A DNA stretch of 45,919 nt from Betaproteobacteria bacterium (lineage in GTDB: Bacteria; Pseudomonadota; Gammaproteobacteria; Burkholderiales; Usitatibacteraceae), in NCBI GenBank assembly GCA_011391275.1, contig JAABQW010000263.1, forward strand, positions 1 to 45,919. The letters are read 5' to 3'. This document shows positions 17,731-26,146 of the stretch, piece by piece (positions within the stretch are counted from its first letter, which is position 1; each line of letters opens with the position of its first letter). The notes beneath the pieces are model-generated. The model saw only the letters and a list, made by a program, of their open reading frames with translations. It did no database searches and was not told the origin of the DNA. Position numbers and translations under genes: made by a program.

Positions 17731-18405
17731 TCACGGGCGAGGCGGCTGCGCGTAGGGCTCGTCGTCCGCAACGAACTCCGTCTCGGCCCGCGCTCCCTCG
17801 CACCAGGCGACGACGGCGGTCGCGGCCCCGATGGCCTCGCAATAGCGCGACGCCACCGGGCCGCAGGTCACGGCGTAGGTTGCGAAGCGCATGACCACGG
17901 GGGCGAACATCGCGTCGGCGGCCGTGAAGCGGCCGAAGAGGAAGTCGCCGCCGCCGCCGAAGCGCGACCTCGCCTCGCCCCAGAGATGCTCGATGCGGTC
18001 CGTCTCCGCGCGTACCTGCGGCGTCATGCCCTTGCCGGGATGGCTGGACCGGATGTTCATGGGCATGTTCGCGCGCAGGTTGCGGAAGCCGGCGTGCATT
18101 TCGGCGCAGGCCGAGCGCGCGAAGGCGCGGGCGTCGGGGTCGTCCGGCCAGACGCCCCGGTCCGGGAACCACTCCGCTACCGTCTCGGCGATGGCGAGCG
18201 TGTCCCAGACCGCCACGCCGCCGCGCCACAGGACGGGCACGAGCCCCGAGGGCGACAGGCGGCCGATGCCCGCTTCCCACTCGTCGGTCTCGAAGCGCAG
18301 CTTCCTCTCCTCGAAGTCGATGCCCAGCTGGGCGAGCAGGACCCAGGCGCGCATCGACCACGACGAGTAGTTCTTGTTGCCGATGACCAGCGTGAGCCTT
18401 TCCAT
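17731..18405 (-). CDS. Glutathione S-transferase family protein
   Basis: A 224-residue cytoplasmic GST. The N-terminal thioredoxin-like domain begins LTLVIGNKNYSSWSMRAW, the signature of a subgroup of bacterial GSTs with Ser/Tyr near the glutathione thiol. SPSGLVPVLWRGG and DTLAIAETVAEWFP supply the cis-Pro and glutathione gamma-glutamyl contacts. FGRFTAADAMFAPV marks the helical C-terminal domain. Substrate is unknown. ATG 18405 has an excellent GGGAGGTGAC ahead of it. The gene lies between slt (14 nt upstream) and cca (22 nt downstream) in one operon. Confidence 0.92.
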   Translation of the reverse strand: MERLTLVIGNKNYSSWSMRAWVLLAQLGIDFEERKLRFETDEWEAGIGRLSPSGLVPVLWRGGVAVWDTLAIAETVAEWFPDRGVWPDDPDARAFARSACAEMHAGFRNLRANMPMNIRSSHPGKGMTPQVRAETDRIEHLWGEARSRFGGGGDFLFGRFTAADAMFAPVVMRFATYAVTCGPVASRYCEAIGAATAVVAWCEGARAETEFVADDEPYAQPPRP

Positions 18406-18419
18406 GTCACCTCCCGGCG

Positions 18420-20366
18420 TCACGGGATGGACGAGGCGACGTTGGCCGCCCCGTTCGCGTTGCGCGTGGCCACTGTCCCCATCATCGCGCGCAGGCTCGC
18501 CGTCCTCCCGGTGAGCTGGTGCGTGTAGTACCAGGCGTTGGCCATGACTTTCTTCACGTAGTCGCGGGTCTCGTCGAACGGGATCGACTCCGCGTAGACC
18601 GCTCCTTCCAGGGAGCCTGGGGCGCGCCAGCGCTTCGCCCGGCCGGGGCCGGCGTTGTAGGCGGCCGCGGCGGCAACCGGATGCCCGAGGTCGGCGAGGA
18701 CGCGGTGGAAATAATACGTGCCCATCGTGACGTTCACCTCGGGCTGCTTGAGCTGCGCGGGGTGGTAGTACTGCAGCGGGATCTGCTTCGCGACCCAGCG
18801 CGCGGTGGCGGGCATGAGCTGCATCAGGCCCGTGGCGCCCACGCGCGACTTCGCCGCGGCATTGAACCGGCTCTCCTGGCGGATGATGCCGAAGAGCAAC
18901 GCCTCGTCGATGCTCCACTGGCGGGCTGCGGCGGCCAGCGGCTCGCGGTGGTGGACCGGGTAGCGGCGGCTGAAGTCGTGCACGGAGGCGGTGATGTCGG
19001 CCGCCCCGATGGCCCGGTCGGCCAGGCCCGCCTGGAGCGCGAGCTCGGAAGCGGCCAGCAGCCCGCGGTCGTCCATGGCGCGCAGGCCCAGCACCCACTC
19101 GCGGAAAGCTTCCTGGTTCATCTCCAGGCGGTAGAGGGCGAACGCCCTCGCCACCGCCGGGATGGCGCGCACACGCGCGAGGTCTTCCTCCGCCACGACC
19201 TTCGCCGACCAGTCGGGGCCCTTAACGGTGCCGAGGTCCTCCGCGGCCATGAGGCCGTAGAAGTGGCGTTCGCGCGCGAGCGGTCGCAGGATCGCCTCGG
19301 CCGCCGGGCCCGAGCCCTCCTCCGCCAGCGACCGCGCCAGCCAGTAGCGCCAGGCCGGGTCGCGGGCCTCCTCCGGGGGCATGAGGTTCACGGCGGCGCG
19401 CACCGCCGCCCAGTCGCCGGCGCGCAGCGCGGCGCGGACCTTCCACTGCAGCTGCGCGTTCGTGAACGGACCTTCGCCGGCGTTCGCGTACCACTCGACG
19501 GCGCGGGGGTGGTGCTGCTGGGCCGCCGAGTGGGCGATGCGCGCCCAGCCGGTGCGCGTGTCGTCCGGACCCATCTGCGCCGCGTGGGCCTCGAGGTGGG
19601 CGGCGGCGTCGTCGGGCTTCGTGCGCGCCAGCCGCGTGACGGCGAAGAGAAGCAGCTCGTGCGTGGCCCGGGAGGGGATTCGGGACTTCTCGCCGGCGAG
19701 GTACTTCGCGGGTTCGGTCGCGGCGCGTTCCAGTGCCTTCTCGTTCAGCTGCTCCTTGTTCGGGAGGAAGGCGTTGGCGCGGCGCGCGTCCTTCACCAGG
19801 CCCGCGGCGAGGAGCTTGCGGATGCGCTCCCAGGCCTCCGGCGGGCCGATGAGCCGCTCGCGCGCGGCGGCCTCGAAGGGAGGTGCGCAGGAGGCGGGCG
19901 CCTCGCGCCCCGCCAGCCACAGGGCGCGGGCCTCCTTCAGGGCCTCGGCGTCGTCGCGCGCGAGTCGCTCCTGCAGGGCGTAGCACGCGACTTCCGGGTC
20001 GTCGGAGGCGAGCGCGGAGAACTCCTGGCGGAAGAGGTCCCACTGGCCGGAAGCCCCCAGGACCTTGAGCCAGTCGCGGCGCAACGGGTCCGCGAGCGGG
20101 GTGTCCGCGTGGCGGGAGAGGAAGGCGCGGATCGCCGCGGGGTCGGCCTTCTCCAGCGTGGCCGAGAGGAGCCAGTAGGCGGGATAGGCCTCCAGCGGGT
20201 GGCCGGCGAAGCGCGCGCGCCAGTTCTCGAGCGCCTTCAGGTCGCGCCGCTGCGAGGCCTCGCGGGCCGTGACCAGGTCGGCGTCCGTGGCGGGCGCGTT
20301 CGGGGGGGCCCCGAGGGCGGGGCCGGCGGCGAGGAGGAGGGCGGCGAGGAGTCTCGGAAGGCGCAT
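18420..20366 (-). CDS. slt: Soluble lytic murein transglycosylase (Slt70-like)
   Basis: A 648-residue periplasmic enzyme that cleaves peptidoglycan with formation of 1,6-anhydro-muramic acid. It has a signal peptide (LPRLLAALLLAAGPALG), a long alpha-superhelical region (about residues 25-470) and a C-terminal lysozyme-like SLT domain. Catalytic Glu498 lies in IIRQESRFN, followed by GATGLMQLMPATA and AYNAGPGRAKRW. Length matches Slt70 (about 645). The ATG at 20366 is preferred over TTG 20384 because the signal peptide starts there and a TATAAT at 20396-20391 places the transcript start between the two. First gene of an slt-GST-cca operon. Confidence 0.95.
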   Translation of the reverse strand: MRLPRLLAALLLAAGPALGAPPNAPATDADLVTAREASQRRDLKALENWRARFAGHPLEAYPAYWLLSATLEKADPAAIRAFLSRHADTPLADPLRRDWLKVLGASGQWDLFRQEFSALASDDPEVACYALQERLARDDAEALKEARALWLAGREAPASCAPPFEAAARERLIGPPEAWERIRKLLAAGLVKDARRANAFLPNKEQLNEKALERAATEPAKYLAGEKSRIPSRATHELLLFAVTRLARTKPDDAAAHLEAHAAQMGPDDTRTGWARIAHSAAQQHHPRAVEWYANAGEGPFTNAQLQWKVRAALRAGDWAAVRAAVNLMPPEEARDPAWRYWLARSLAEEGSGPAAEAILRPLARERHFYGLMAAEDLGTVKGPDWSAKVVAEEDLARVRAIPAVARAFALYRLEMNQEAFREWVLGLRAMDDRGLLAASELALQAGLADRAIGAADITASVHDFSRRYPVHHREPLAAAARQWSIDEALLFGIIRQESRFNAAAKSRVGATGLMQLMPATARWVAKQIPLQYYHPAQLKQPEVNVTMGTYYFHRVLADLGHPVAAAAAYNAGPGRAKRWRAPGSLEGAVYAESIPFDETRDYVKKVMANAWYYTHQLTGRTASLRAMMGTVATRNANGAANVASSIP

Positions 20367-20390
20367 CGGGAGGGCCGCGGTCAATCGGGG

Positions 20391-20396
20391 ATTATA
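20391..20396 (-). promoter_or_regulatory. -10 hexamer TATAAT of slt
   Basis: The minus strand reads TATAAT at 20396-20391, 24 nt before the slt ATG, giving a leader of about 18 nt. No good -35 is seen. Confidence 0.5.
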
Positions 20397-20427
20397 TTCC
20401 CCGCTGACCGCGCAACCCGCCCGGGGT

Positions 20428-21741
20428 TCAAAGCACCCAGATCAGCATGCCGAAGACGTAGCAGATCGTGCAGGAGATGAGGGTGAAGGGCACGCTCCAG
20501 CGCAGGAACTCGCGCAGGCTCACCTTGCGGTTCTCCTCGCGCTCGCAGATGTTGGCGGCCACGTAGAGGGCCGGGGCGCCCGCGATCGTGAGGTTGCTGC
20601 CCAGCGTGCCGGCCCACAGGAGCATCCACCAGAGCGGCCACGGGTCGATGCCCTGCTGGCCGAGGTCGCGCACCGTGTAGAGGAAGGTGAGGATGTAGGC
20701 GTCGTGCTCGACGATGCCCACGATCGGGATCGTGACCCAGTAGAGGATGGTGGCGCCCAGGGCCATGCTCTGCGAGAAGATCGGCACCATCGCGTGCGCG
20801 AGCTTCTCCAGGATGCCGGTCTTCTCGAGCCCGCCGACCAGCGCGAAGAGCGCGATGTAGAAGAACACCGCGCGCCAGTCGAGCTCCTGCACGATCTCCT
20901 CGAAACTGGGCTTCTTCACCCGGTCGCCGAGGAGCTCGAGCACCAGCACGAGGGCGAGCGCCCCGGACATCGCGATGAAGCCCAGCTTCACGCCGAGGTG
21001 CTCGCGAAGGCTCATGGCGACGATGGTGAGGACGAAGCCCACGACGACGATCGTCGCGAAGAGCTTGTCGGGGATCTTCGCCTCTCCCATGCCCTCGCCG
21101 CCGGTCGGGACCGCCTTGGCGCCGCCGCCGAACTGGCGGAAGAAGAGCCAGTACATGATGGCGAGCGTGAGGCAGAAGGTGACGAGGAGGATCGGGAAGG
21201 AGCTGGGCTTGCCCTTGAACCAGATGAAGTCGAAGAACTCGGCCCCCGAGACGCTGTGCATCATCTGCGGCGGCAGGTCGCCCAGCAGCATCGCCGAGCC
21301 CATGAAGTTGGCGCTGAAGCCGATCATGAGGACGAGGGGGGTGAGCGGCAGGCCCAGGTGGCGCGCGAGCGGGATCGCGACGGGGGCGAACATGAGGATC
21401 ACCACCACGTTGTCCACGACCATCGACACCAGGCCGGAGAGCATCGAGAGGATCACGATGAGCATGCCGCCGTTGCCGCGCGACAGCTCCAGCGCCTTCA
21501 CCGACAGCCACTCCGGTATGCCCGACTTGCCGAAGTAGCCCGCGATGGTCCAGATCGACACGAGGATGGCCATCACGTTCCAGTCGACGATCTTGAAGGC
21601 GTCGTCCTCGTTCATGAGGCCCATCCAGATCATCACCGACACGCCCAGCAGCGCCGCGACGGTGCTGTCGATCCAGCCGGTGATGACGATCACGATCGTC
21701 ACCGCGAAGATGGCGAGCGCGAAAATGGTCATCGTTTCCAT
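20428..21741 (-). CDS. ArsB/NhaD-superfamily ion permease (SLC13-like)
   Basis: A 437-residue inner-membrane protein with about eleven hydrophobic segments. DNVVVILMFAPVAIPLAR and GFSANFMGSAMLLGDLP in the first half, and WAGTLGSNLTIAGAPALYVAAN in the second, are the two re-entrant substrate/ion loops of the ArsB/NhaD/citrate transporter superfamily. The substrate could be Na+/H+ (NhaD) or an anion; the sequence does not decide. Start: AAGGAGG lies 9 nt before ATG 21741, which beats ATG 21750 directly abutting that site. It is divergent from the universal stress protein. An extended -10 (TGCTACATT, minus strand 21830-21822) is its likely promoter. Confidence 0.82.
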   Translation of the reverse strand: METMTIFALAIFAVTIVIVITGWIDSTVAALLGVSVMIWMGLMNEDDAFKIVDWNVMAILVSIWTIAGYFGKSGIPEWLSVKALELSRGNGGMLIVILSMLSGLVSMVVDNVVVILMFAPVAIPLARHLGLPLTPLVLMIGFSANFMGSAMLLGDLPPQMMHSVSGAEFFDFIWFKGKPSSFPILLVTFCLTLAIMYWLFFRQFGGGAKAVPTGGEGMGEAKIPDKLFATIVVVGFVLTIVAMSLREHLGVKLGFIAMSGALALVLVLELLGDRVKKPSFEEIVQELDWRAVFFYIALFALVGGLEKTGILEKLAHAMVPIFSQSMALGATILYWVTIPIVGIVEHDAYILTFLYTVRDLGQQGIDPWPLWWMLLWAGTLGSNLTIAGAPALYVAANICEREENRKVSLREFLRWSVPFTLISCTICYVFGMLIWVL

Positions 21742-21859
21742 CGGATGCATCCTCCTTGCTTGAAGTGGGGTATTGCTCTTCTCAATGCCCGCGTCGTACG
21801 CGCGAGGCGGGTCAGGGGCGAAATGTAGCAAATCATGGGTCGCGGGGCCCGCCGCGGCA

Positions 21860-21901
21860 TTGACCTGAGCCAAGTCGGGAGCAGGTTTGGTCGCTTAAAC
21901 T
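21860..21901 (+). promoter_or_regulatory. FNR-type dyad plus -10, promoter of the universal stress protein
   Basis: TTGACCTGAGCCAA (21860-21873) fits TTGAC-N4-(G/A)TCAA with one mismatch. Its centre (21866.5) is 28.5-29.5 nt before the -10 candidate TTAAAC/TAAACT (21895-21901), so it would sit near -41. It lies in the divergent region shared with the ArsB/NhaD permease. Confidence 0.55.
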
Positions 21902-21957
21902 GGCGTCGTGCCAAGACGCGCCGGCGAACGCCGGCAGGCCCCACGAGAGGAGATGCC

Positions 21958-22791
21958 ATGACCTACGGTTCGATCCTGGTTCCCATCGACGAGCACCCCG
22001 CCGCGGCCGGCAGCATCGAGGCGGCGATCCGCCTTGCGGGCGCCCTCGGCGCCCACCTCGAGGGCCTCGCGATCGTGCCGCCGCTCGCCGTTCCACTGCG
22101 GCTGCGTCCGCGGCAGAGCGCGGCGGCGATCATGAAGAAGGAATGGGAGCGCGACAGGCAGGAGGCGAGGGCCGGCATCAAGCGCTTCGAGGCGCAGGCG
22201 AGGAAGGCCGGCGTGGCCTCGGTCGAGGGGCTCTGCGTCGAGGCCGAGGCGCAGGCGATCCTGTCGCTGCGCGCGCGCACCGCGGACCTCGTGGTGCTCC
22301 CCCTCCCGGGCGCGGACGACACCGGGGTCCTGGGCGGGCACTCGGTCGAGGCCGCGGTCCTTTCCGTCGGGCGCCCGGTGCTGCTCGTTCCGGAGAAGGG
22401 CCTGCCTGCGGGCTTTCCCCGCAAGGTCCTCGTGGCGTGGAACGGCAGCCGCGAATCGGCGCGCGCGCTGTCCGACGCCGTCCCGCTGCTTGCCCGCGCG
22501 AAGTCGGTGCTCGTCTTCTCCGCGGGCCCTGCGGGCGACGAGGGCCCGCTGCACGGCGCGAAGTCGGCCGTGCGCTACCTCGCGCGGCACGGCATCGCGG
22601 CGGAGCCGCTGCACGCGACCGCCGCGGACGAGCGGGTCGGCGACACGATCCTCGCGCGCGCGAAGAAGGCCGGCGCGGACCTCCTGGTGATGGGCGCCTA
22701 CGGCCGCCCGCGGTTCGCGGAGCTGGTGCTGGGCGGCGCGACGCGGGCCGTACTGCGCGGGGCCGGCCTCGCCGTCCTGATGTCGCACTGA
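21958..22791 (+). CDS. Universal stress protein, two UspA domains
   Basis: A 277-residue cytoplasmic protein made of two Usp folds. The first starts YGSILVPIDEHPAA, and the second starts KVLVAWNGSRESARALSDA near residue 160 and ends GADLLVMGAYGRPRFAELVLGGATRAVL. The latter contains the G-2x-G-9x-G-type ATP-binding signature (MGAYGRPRFAELVLGGAT). Two-domain Usps are often induced under oxygen limitation through FNR/ANR-like regulators; the FNR-type dyad upstream fits that. GAGGAG lies 7 nt before ATG 21958. Confidence 0.92.
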   Translation: MTYGSILVPIDEHPAAAGSIEAAIRLAGALGAHLEGLAIVPPLAVPLRLRPRQSAAAIMKKEWERDRQEARAGIKRFEAQARKAGVASVEGLCVEAEAQAILSLRARTADLVVLPLPGADDTGVLGGHSVEAAVLSVGRPVLLVPEKGLPAGFPRKVLVAWNGSRESARALSDAVPLLARAKSVLVFSAGPAGDEGPLHGAKSAVRYLARHGIAAEPLHATAADERVGDTILARAKKAGADLLVMGAYGRPRFAELVLGGATRAVLRGAGLAVLMSH

Positions 22792-22801
22792 ATCGCCGCG
22801 C

Positions 22802-22845
22802 TTGACGCGGGTCAAGAGACTCGCGACCCCCGCCGGTTCTAGAAT
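22802..22845 (+). promoter_or_regulatory. FNR-type dyad plus -10 TAGAAT, promoter 1 of tctC
   Basis: TTGACGCGGGTCAA (22802-22815) is a perfect inverted repeat TTGAC-N4-GTCAA. Its centre is 31.5 nt before TAGAAT (22840-22845), the class II activator distance of about -42. Confidence 0.75.
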
Positions 22846-22893
22846 GGGCCAGCCGACACAAGAGCGGCCCAGGCGGGGGAGCATCCACGGCAT

Positions 22894-22924
22894 TTGATCC
22901 GGTCGGCCTCCCTCGGGATAGAAT
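22894..22924 (+). promoter_or_regulatory. Possible second tctC promoter
   Basis: TTGATC (22894-22899), a 19-nt spacer and TAGAAT (22919-22924) lie between the FNR-type promoter and tctC and could provide basal expression. Confidence 0.3.
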
Positions 22925-22970
22925 CGCCCACGCCGTTACTTCAACGACGCCCCAAGAGGAGACCACACCC

Positions 22971-23978
22971 ATGAACCATCGCACGACCGCAAAGTCCCTG
23001 CTGGCCGCCCTCGTGGCCACCGCATTTTCGGCACTCACCCCGGCTGTCGCCTGGGAGCCCACCAAGACCGTCGAGTTCATCGTGCCCGCGGGCACGGGCG
23101 GCGGTGCGGACCAGATGGCCCGCCTCACCCAGTCGATCATCGGCAAGCACAACCTCATGAAGCAGTCGATGGTCGTTGTGAACAAGGGCGGCGGCGCCGG
23201 CGCCGAGGGCTTCCTCGACGTGAAGGGCGCGAAGGGCGACCCGCACAAGATCATCATCACGCTGTCGAACCTCTTCACCACGCCGATGGCGACGGGCGTC
23301 CCGTTCAACTGGAAAGACCTGACGCCGGTGCGCATGCTGGCGCTGGACCAGTTCGTGCTGTGGGTGCACAAGGACAACCCCGCCGGCACGGCCAAGGACT
23401 ACATCGAGGCCGTGAAGAAGGCGGGCCCGGGCAAGACGAAGATGGGCGGCACGGGGTCCAAGCAGGAGGACCAGATCATCACCGTGGCGCTCGAGAAGCA
23501 GTCGGGCGCCAAGTTCACCTACATCCCCTACAAGGGCGGCGGCGCGGTCGCCACGCAGCTCGTGGGCAAGCACATCGACTCCTCGGTGAACAACCCGATC
23601 GAGGCGGTCGCGCAGTGGCGGGCCGGCAACCTCAAGCCCCTGTGCGTGTTCGACAACGAGCGCATGCCCTACAAGGGCAAGGTCGCCGGACAGTACAGCT
23701 GGAACGACATCCCGACCTGCAAGGAAGCGGGCGTGGATACCGACTACGTGATGCTGCGCGGCATCTTCATGGCCGGCGGCGTGACGCCCGACCAGGTGAA
23801 GTTCTACGTGGACCTGTTCGAGAAGGTCCGCCAGACGCCGGAATGGAAGAAGTTCATGGAGGATGGCGCCTTCAACCAGACGGCGCTGGCCGGCAAGGAA
23901 TACGCGGACTGGGTCGCCAAGGCCGAGAAGCTGCACGAGGGGCTCATGACCGAGGCCGGCTTCATGGCCAAGAAGTAA
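22971..23978 (+). CDS. tctC: Tripartite tricarboxylate transporter receptor (TctC/Bug family)
   Basis: A 335-residue periplasmic solute-binding protein with signal peptide (LLAALVATAFSALTPAVAW). The Bug-family first strand EFIVPAGTGGGADQMAR includes the GxxGGxxD ligand loop. PYKGGGAVATQLVGKHID and GIFMAGGVTPDQV match later family blocks. Bug receptors bind carboxylates or other small acids. Genes for both membrane subunits follow, so this is the receptor of a full TTT system. The location just ahead of oxc and frc makes oxalate or a related dicarboxylate a reasonable but unproven ligand. A hairpin after the stop would favour receptor over permease expression. Confidence 0.93.
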   Translation: MNHRTTAKSLLAALVATAFSALTPAVAWEPTKTVEFIVPAGTGGGADQMARLTQSIIGKHNLMKQSMVVVNKGGGAGAEGFLDVKGAKGDPHKIIITLSNLFTTPMATGVPFNWKDLTPVRMLALDQFVLWVHKDNPAGTAKDYIEAVKKAGPGKTKMGGTGSKQEDQIITVALEKQSGAKFTYIPYKGGGAVATQLVGKHIDSSVNNPIEAVAQWRAGNLKPLCVFDNERMPYKGKVAGQYSWNDIPTCKEAGVDTDYVMLRGIFMAGGVTPDQVKFYVDLFEKVRQTPEWKKFMEDGAFNQTALAGKEYADWVAKAEKLHEGLMTEAGFMAKK

Positions 23979-23994
23979 CAGGCAGCGACGTGAC

Positions 23995-24024
23995 GGGGGG
24001 CCGCACTGCGGCCCTCCGGCTTTT
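23995..24024 (+). terminator. Intra-operon attenuator between tctC and tctB
   Basis: GGGGGGCCGC (23995-24004) pairs with GCGGCCCTCC (24008-24017) with one G-T pair and a 3-nt loop, followed by GGCTTTT. Partial termination here would give excess receptor over permease, as usual for binding-protein operons. Confidence 0.6.
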
Positions 24025-24068
24025 CGGTCGGCCGCGCATCGCACCACGCACAGCACAGGGAGCAGGCA

Positions 24069-24578
24069 ATGGAGGAGAAGAAGTCGGTCGCGTCCATGCG
24101 CGCGGCGGAGCTCGCGATGTCGGCCGTGTTCCTGGCCTTCGGCGCGCTCGTGATGTGGGACAGCCGCCGGCTGGGCGCGTCCTGGGGGGAAGACGGCCCG
24201 CAGGCGGGGTATTTTCCCTTCTACATCGGGCTCTTCATCGTCCTCTCGTCGGTGGTCATCATCTTCCGCGCGCTCAATCTCGGCGAGAAGGGGCGCGCGC
24301 CGTTCGTGGAATGGGGCCAGCTGAGGATGGTGCTGGCCGTGATGGCGCCCACGGTCGTGTACGTGGCCTTGATCGCGAACCCGTGGTTCGGCCTCGGCAT
24401 CTACCTCGCCTCGGCGGTCTACATCGCGTTCTTCATGAAGTACCTGGGCAAGTACCCGTGGACGAAGATCGCGCCGGTCTCGATCGGCGTCGTCGTGTTC
24501 TTCTTTCTCATGTTCGAGGTGTGGTTCAAGGTGCCCCTGCCGAAGGGTCCCATCGAGGCCGCGATCGGATTCAACTGA
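24069..24578 (+). CDS. tctB: Tripartite tricarboxylate transporter small membrane subunit (TctB)
   Basis: A 169-residue protein with four hydrophobic segments (roughly residues 14-32, 44-68, 88-130 as two helices, 137-155). The AGYFPFYIGLFIVLSSVVIIFRAL segment after the first helix is the TctB-family hallmark. With TctA it forms the inner-membrane permease of the TTT system, secondary transport driven by ion gradients. GGGAG precedes the ATG. Only 43 nt separate it from tctA. Confidence 0.9.
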   Translation: MEEKKSVASMRAAELAMSAVFLAFGALVMWDSRRLGASWGEDGPQAGYFPFYIGLFIVLSSVVIIFRALNLGEKGRAPFVEWGQLRMVLAVMAPTVVYVALIANPWFGLGIYLASAVYIAFFMKYLGKYPWTKIAPVSIGVVVFFFLMFEVWFKVPLPKGPIEAAIGFN

Positions 24579-24621
24579 GCGTTATCGGGCAGCGATACGA
24601 GAGCTAGAGGAAACACGGAAA

Positions 24622-26145
24622 ATGCAAGAGATCCAGTCCCTGATGGCCGGCTTCGCGGTGGCCATGACGTGGTTCAACCTCGCCCTCATGCTGGCCGGCG
24701 TCACCCTGGGGGTCCTGATCGGGGTGCTGCCGGGCCTGGGCGGCGCCAACGGCGTGGCGATCCTGTTGCCGCTCACGTTCACGCTGTCGCAGACTCCGGG
24801 CGGCGCCACGTCCGCCATCATCCTGCTGTCGTGCATCTACTGGGGGGCGCTCTTCGGCGGCGCCATCACCTCGATCCTGTTCAACATCCCCGGCGAGCCG
24901 TGGTCGGTGGCCACCACCTTCGACGGCTACCCGCTGGCGCAGAAGGGGCGCGCAGGCGCCGCGCTCACCGCGGCGTTCACGTCCTCCTTCATCGGCGCCC
25001 TGGTGGCGGTGATCCTGATCACCTTCATTTCCCCGGTCATCGCGAGGTTCGCGCTGCAGTTCGGCCCGCCGGAATTCTTCGCGGTGTACCTTCTCACGTT
25101 CTCCGCCTTCGTCGGCATGGCCAAGGGCACGCCGTTCAAGACCGTCGTCGCGATGATGACGGGGTTCGCGCTCGCGGCGGTCGGCATCGACACGGTGACC
25201 GGGCAGCTGCGCCTGACCTTCGGCTTCACCGAGCTCCTCAAGGGGTTCGATTTCCTCATCGCCGTGATCGGCCTGTTCGGCATCGGCGAGATCCTCCTCA
25301 CGATCGAGGAAGGCCTGGAGTTCCGGGGCACGAAGGCCAAGCTCGACCTGCGCGTGGTGCTCGACACCTGGAAGGAGCTGCCGAAGTACTGGAAGACCTC
25401 GGTGCGCTCCTCCGTCGTGGGCTGCCTGATGGGCATCGTCCCCGGCGGCGCCACGCCCGCCTCGTTCATGGCCTACGGGCTGGCGAAGAAGATGTCACGC
25501 GACGGCGAGGAGTTCGGCACCGGCAAGGTCGAGGGCGTCGTGGCCCCGGAAACCGCCGCTCATGCCGCGGGAACCTCCGCGCTGCTGCCCATGCTCACGC
25601 TCGGGGTGCCGGGCTCGCCGACCGCTGCGGTGCTGCTCGGCGGCCTCCTCATATGGGGCCTGCAGCCCGGGCCGCTGCTCTTCGTCGAGAACGCGGACTT
25701 CGTCTGGGGGCTCATCGCGTCCATGTACCTGGGCAACATCGTGGGCCTCATCGTGGTGCTCACCTGCGTGCCGCTCTTCGCCTCGATCCTGCGCATTCCC
25801 TTCTCGATCATCGCGCCCGTGATCCTCGTGATCTGCGCGATCGGCGCCTACACCGTCCACACCTCGATATTCGATGTCTGGCTCATGCTCGTGTTCGGGG
25901 TGCTGGGCTACGTGTTCAAGAAGCTCGACTACCCGATGGCCCCGCTGGTGCTCGCCCTCGTGCTGGGCGACCGCGCCGAGGACGCCTTCCGCCAGTCGAT
26001 GCTGGGTCCCGATGGCTCGCTCGCCGTGTTCTTCGCCAATCCCCTGGTGGGCACGATGACGGGCGTATCGCTGCTGCTGCTCTTCTGGCCGCTCATCTCG
26101 CGCGCCCTGGCGATCGTGCGCGGCCGCAACGGCCGGGGAGGCTGA
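24622..26145 (+). CDS. tctA: Tripartite tricarboxylate transporter large membrane subunit (TctA)
   Basis: A 507-residue permease with about twelve transmembrane helices. GVLIGVLPGLGGANGVAILLP near residue 34 is the first TctA signature, and GCLMGIVPGGATPASFMAYGLAKK near residue 270 is its repeat in the second half. EGVVAPETAAHAAGTSALLPM is a further family block. It carries the solute delivered by TctC. The stop codon is separated by one base from the next ATG, so the downstream kinase-like/BON gene is translationally coupled to the permease. Confidence 0.95.
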   Translation: MQEIQSLMAGFAVAMTWFNLALMLAGVTLGVLIGVLPGLGGANGVAILLPLTFTLSQTPGGATSAIILLSCIYWGALFGGAITSILFNIPGEPWSVATTFDGYPLAQKGRAGAALTAAFTSSFIGALVAVILITFISPVIARFALQFGPPEFFAVYLLTFSAFVGMAKGTPFKTVVAMMTGFALAAVGIDTVTGQLRLTFGFTELLKGFDFLIAVIGLFGIGEILLTIEEGLEFRGTKAKLDLRVVLDTWKELPKYWKTSVRSSVVGCLMGIVPGGATPASFMAYGLAKKMSRDGEEFGTGKVEGVVAPETAAHAAGTSALLPMLTLGVPGSPTAAVLLGGLLIWGLQPGPLLFVENADFVWGLIASMYLGNIVGLIVVLTCVPLFASILRIPFSIIAPVILVICAIGAYTVHTSIFDVWLMLVFGVLGYVFKKLDYPMAPLVLALVLGDRAEDAFRQSMLGPDGSLAVFFANPLVGTMTGVSLLLLFWPLISRALAIVRGRNGRGG

Positions 26146-26146
26146 C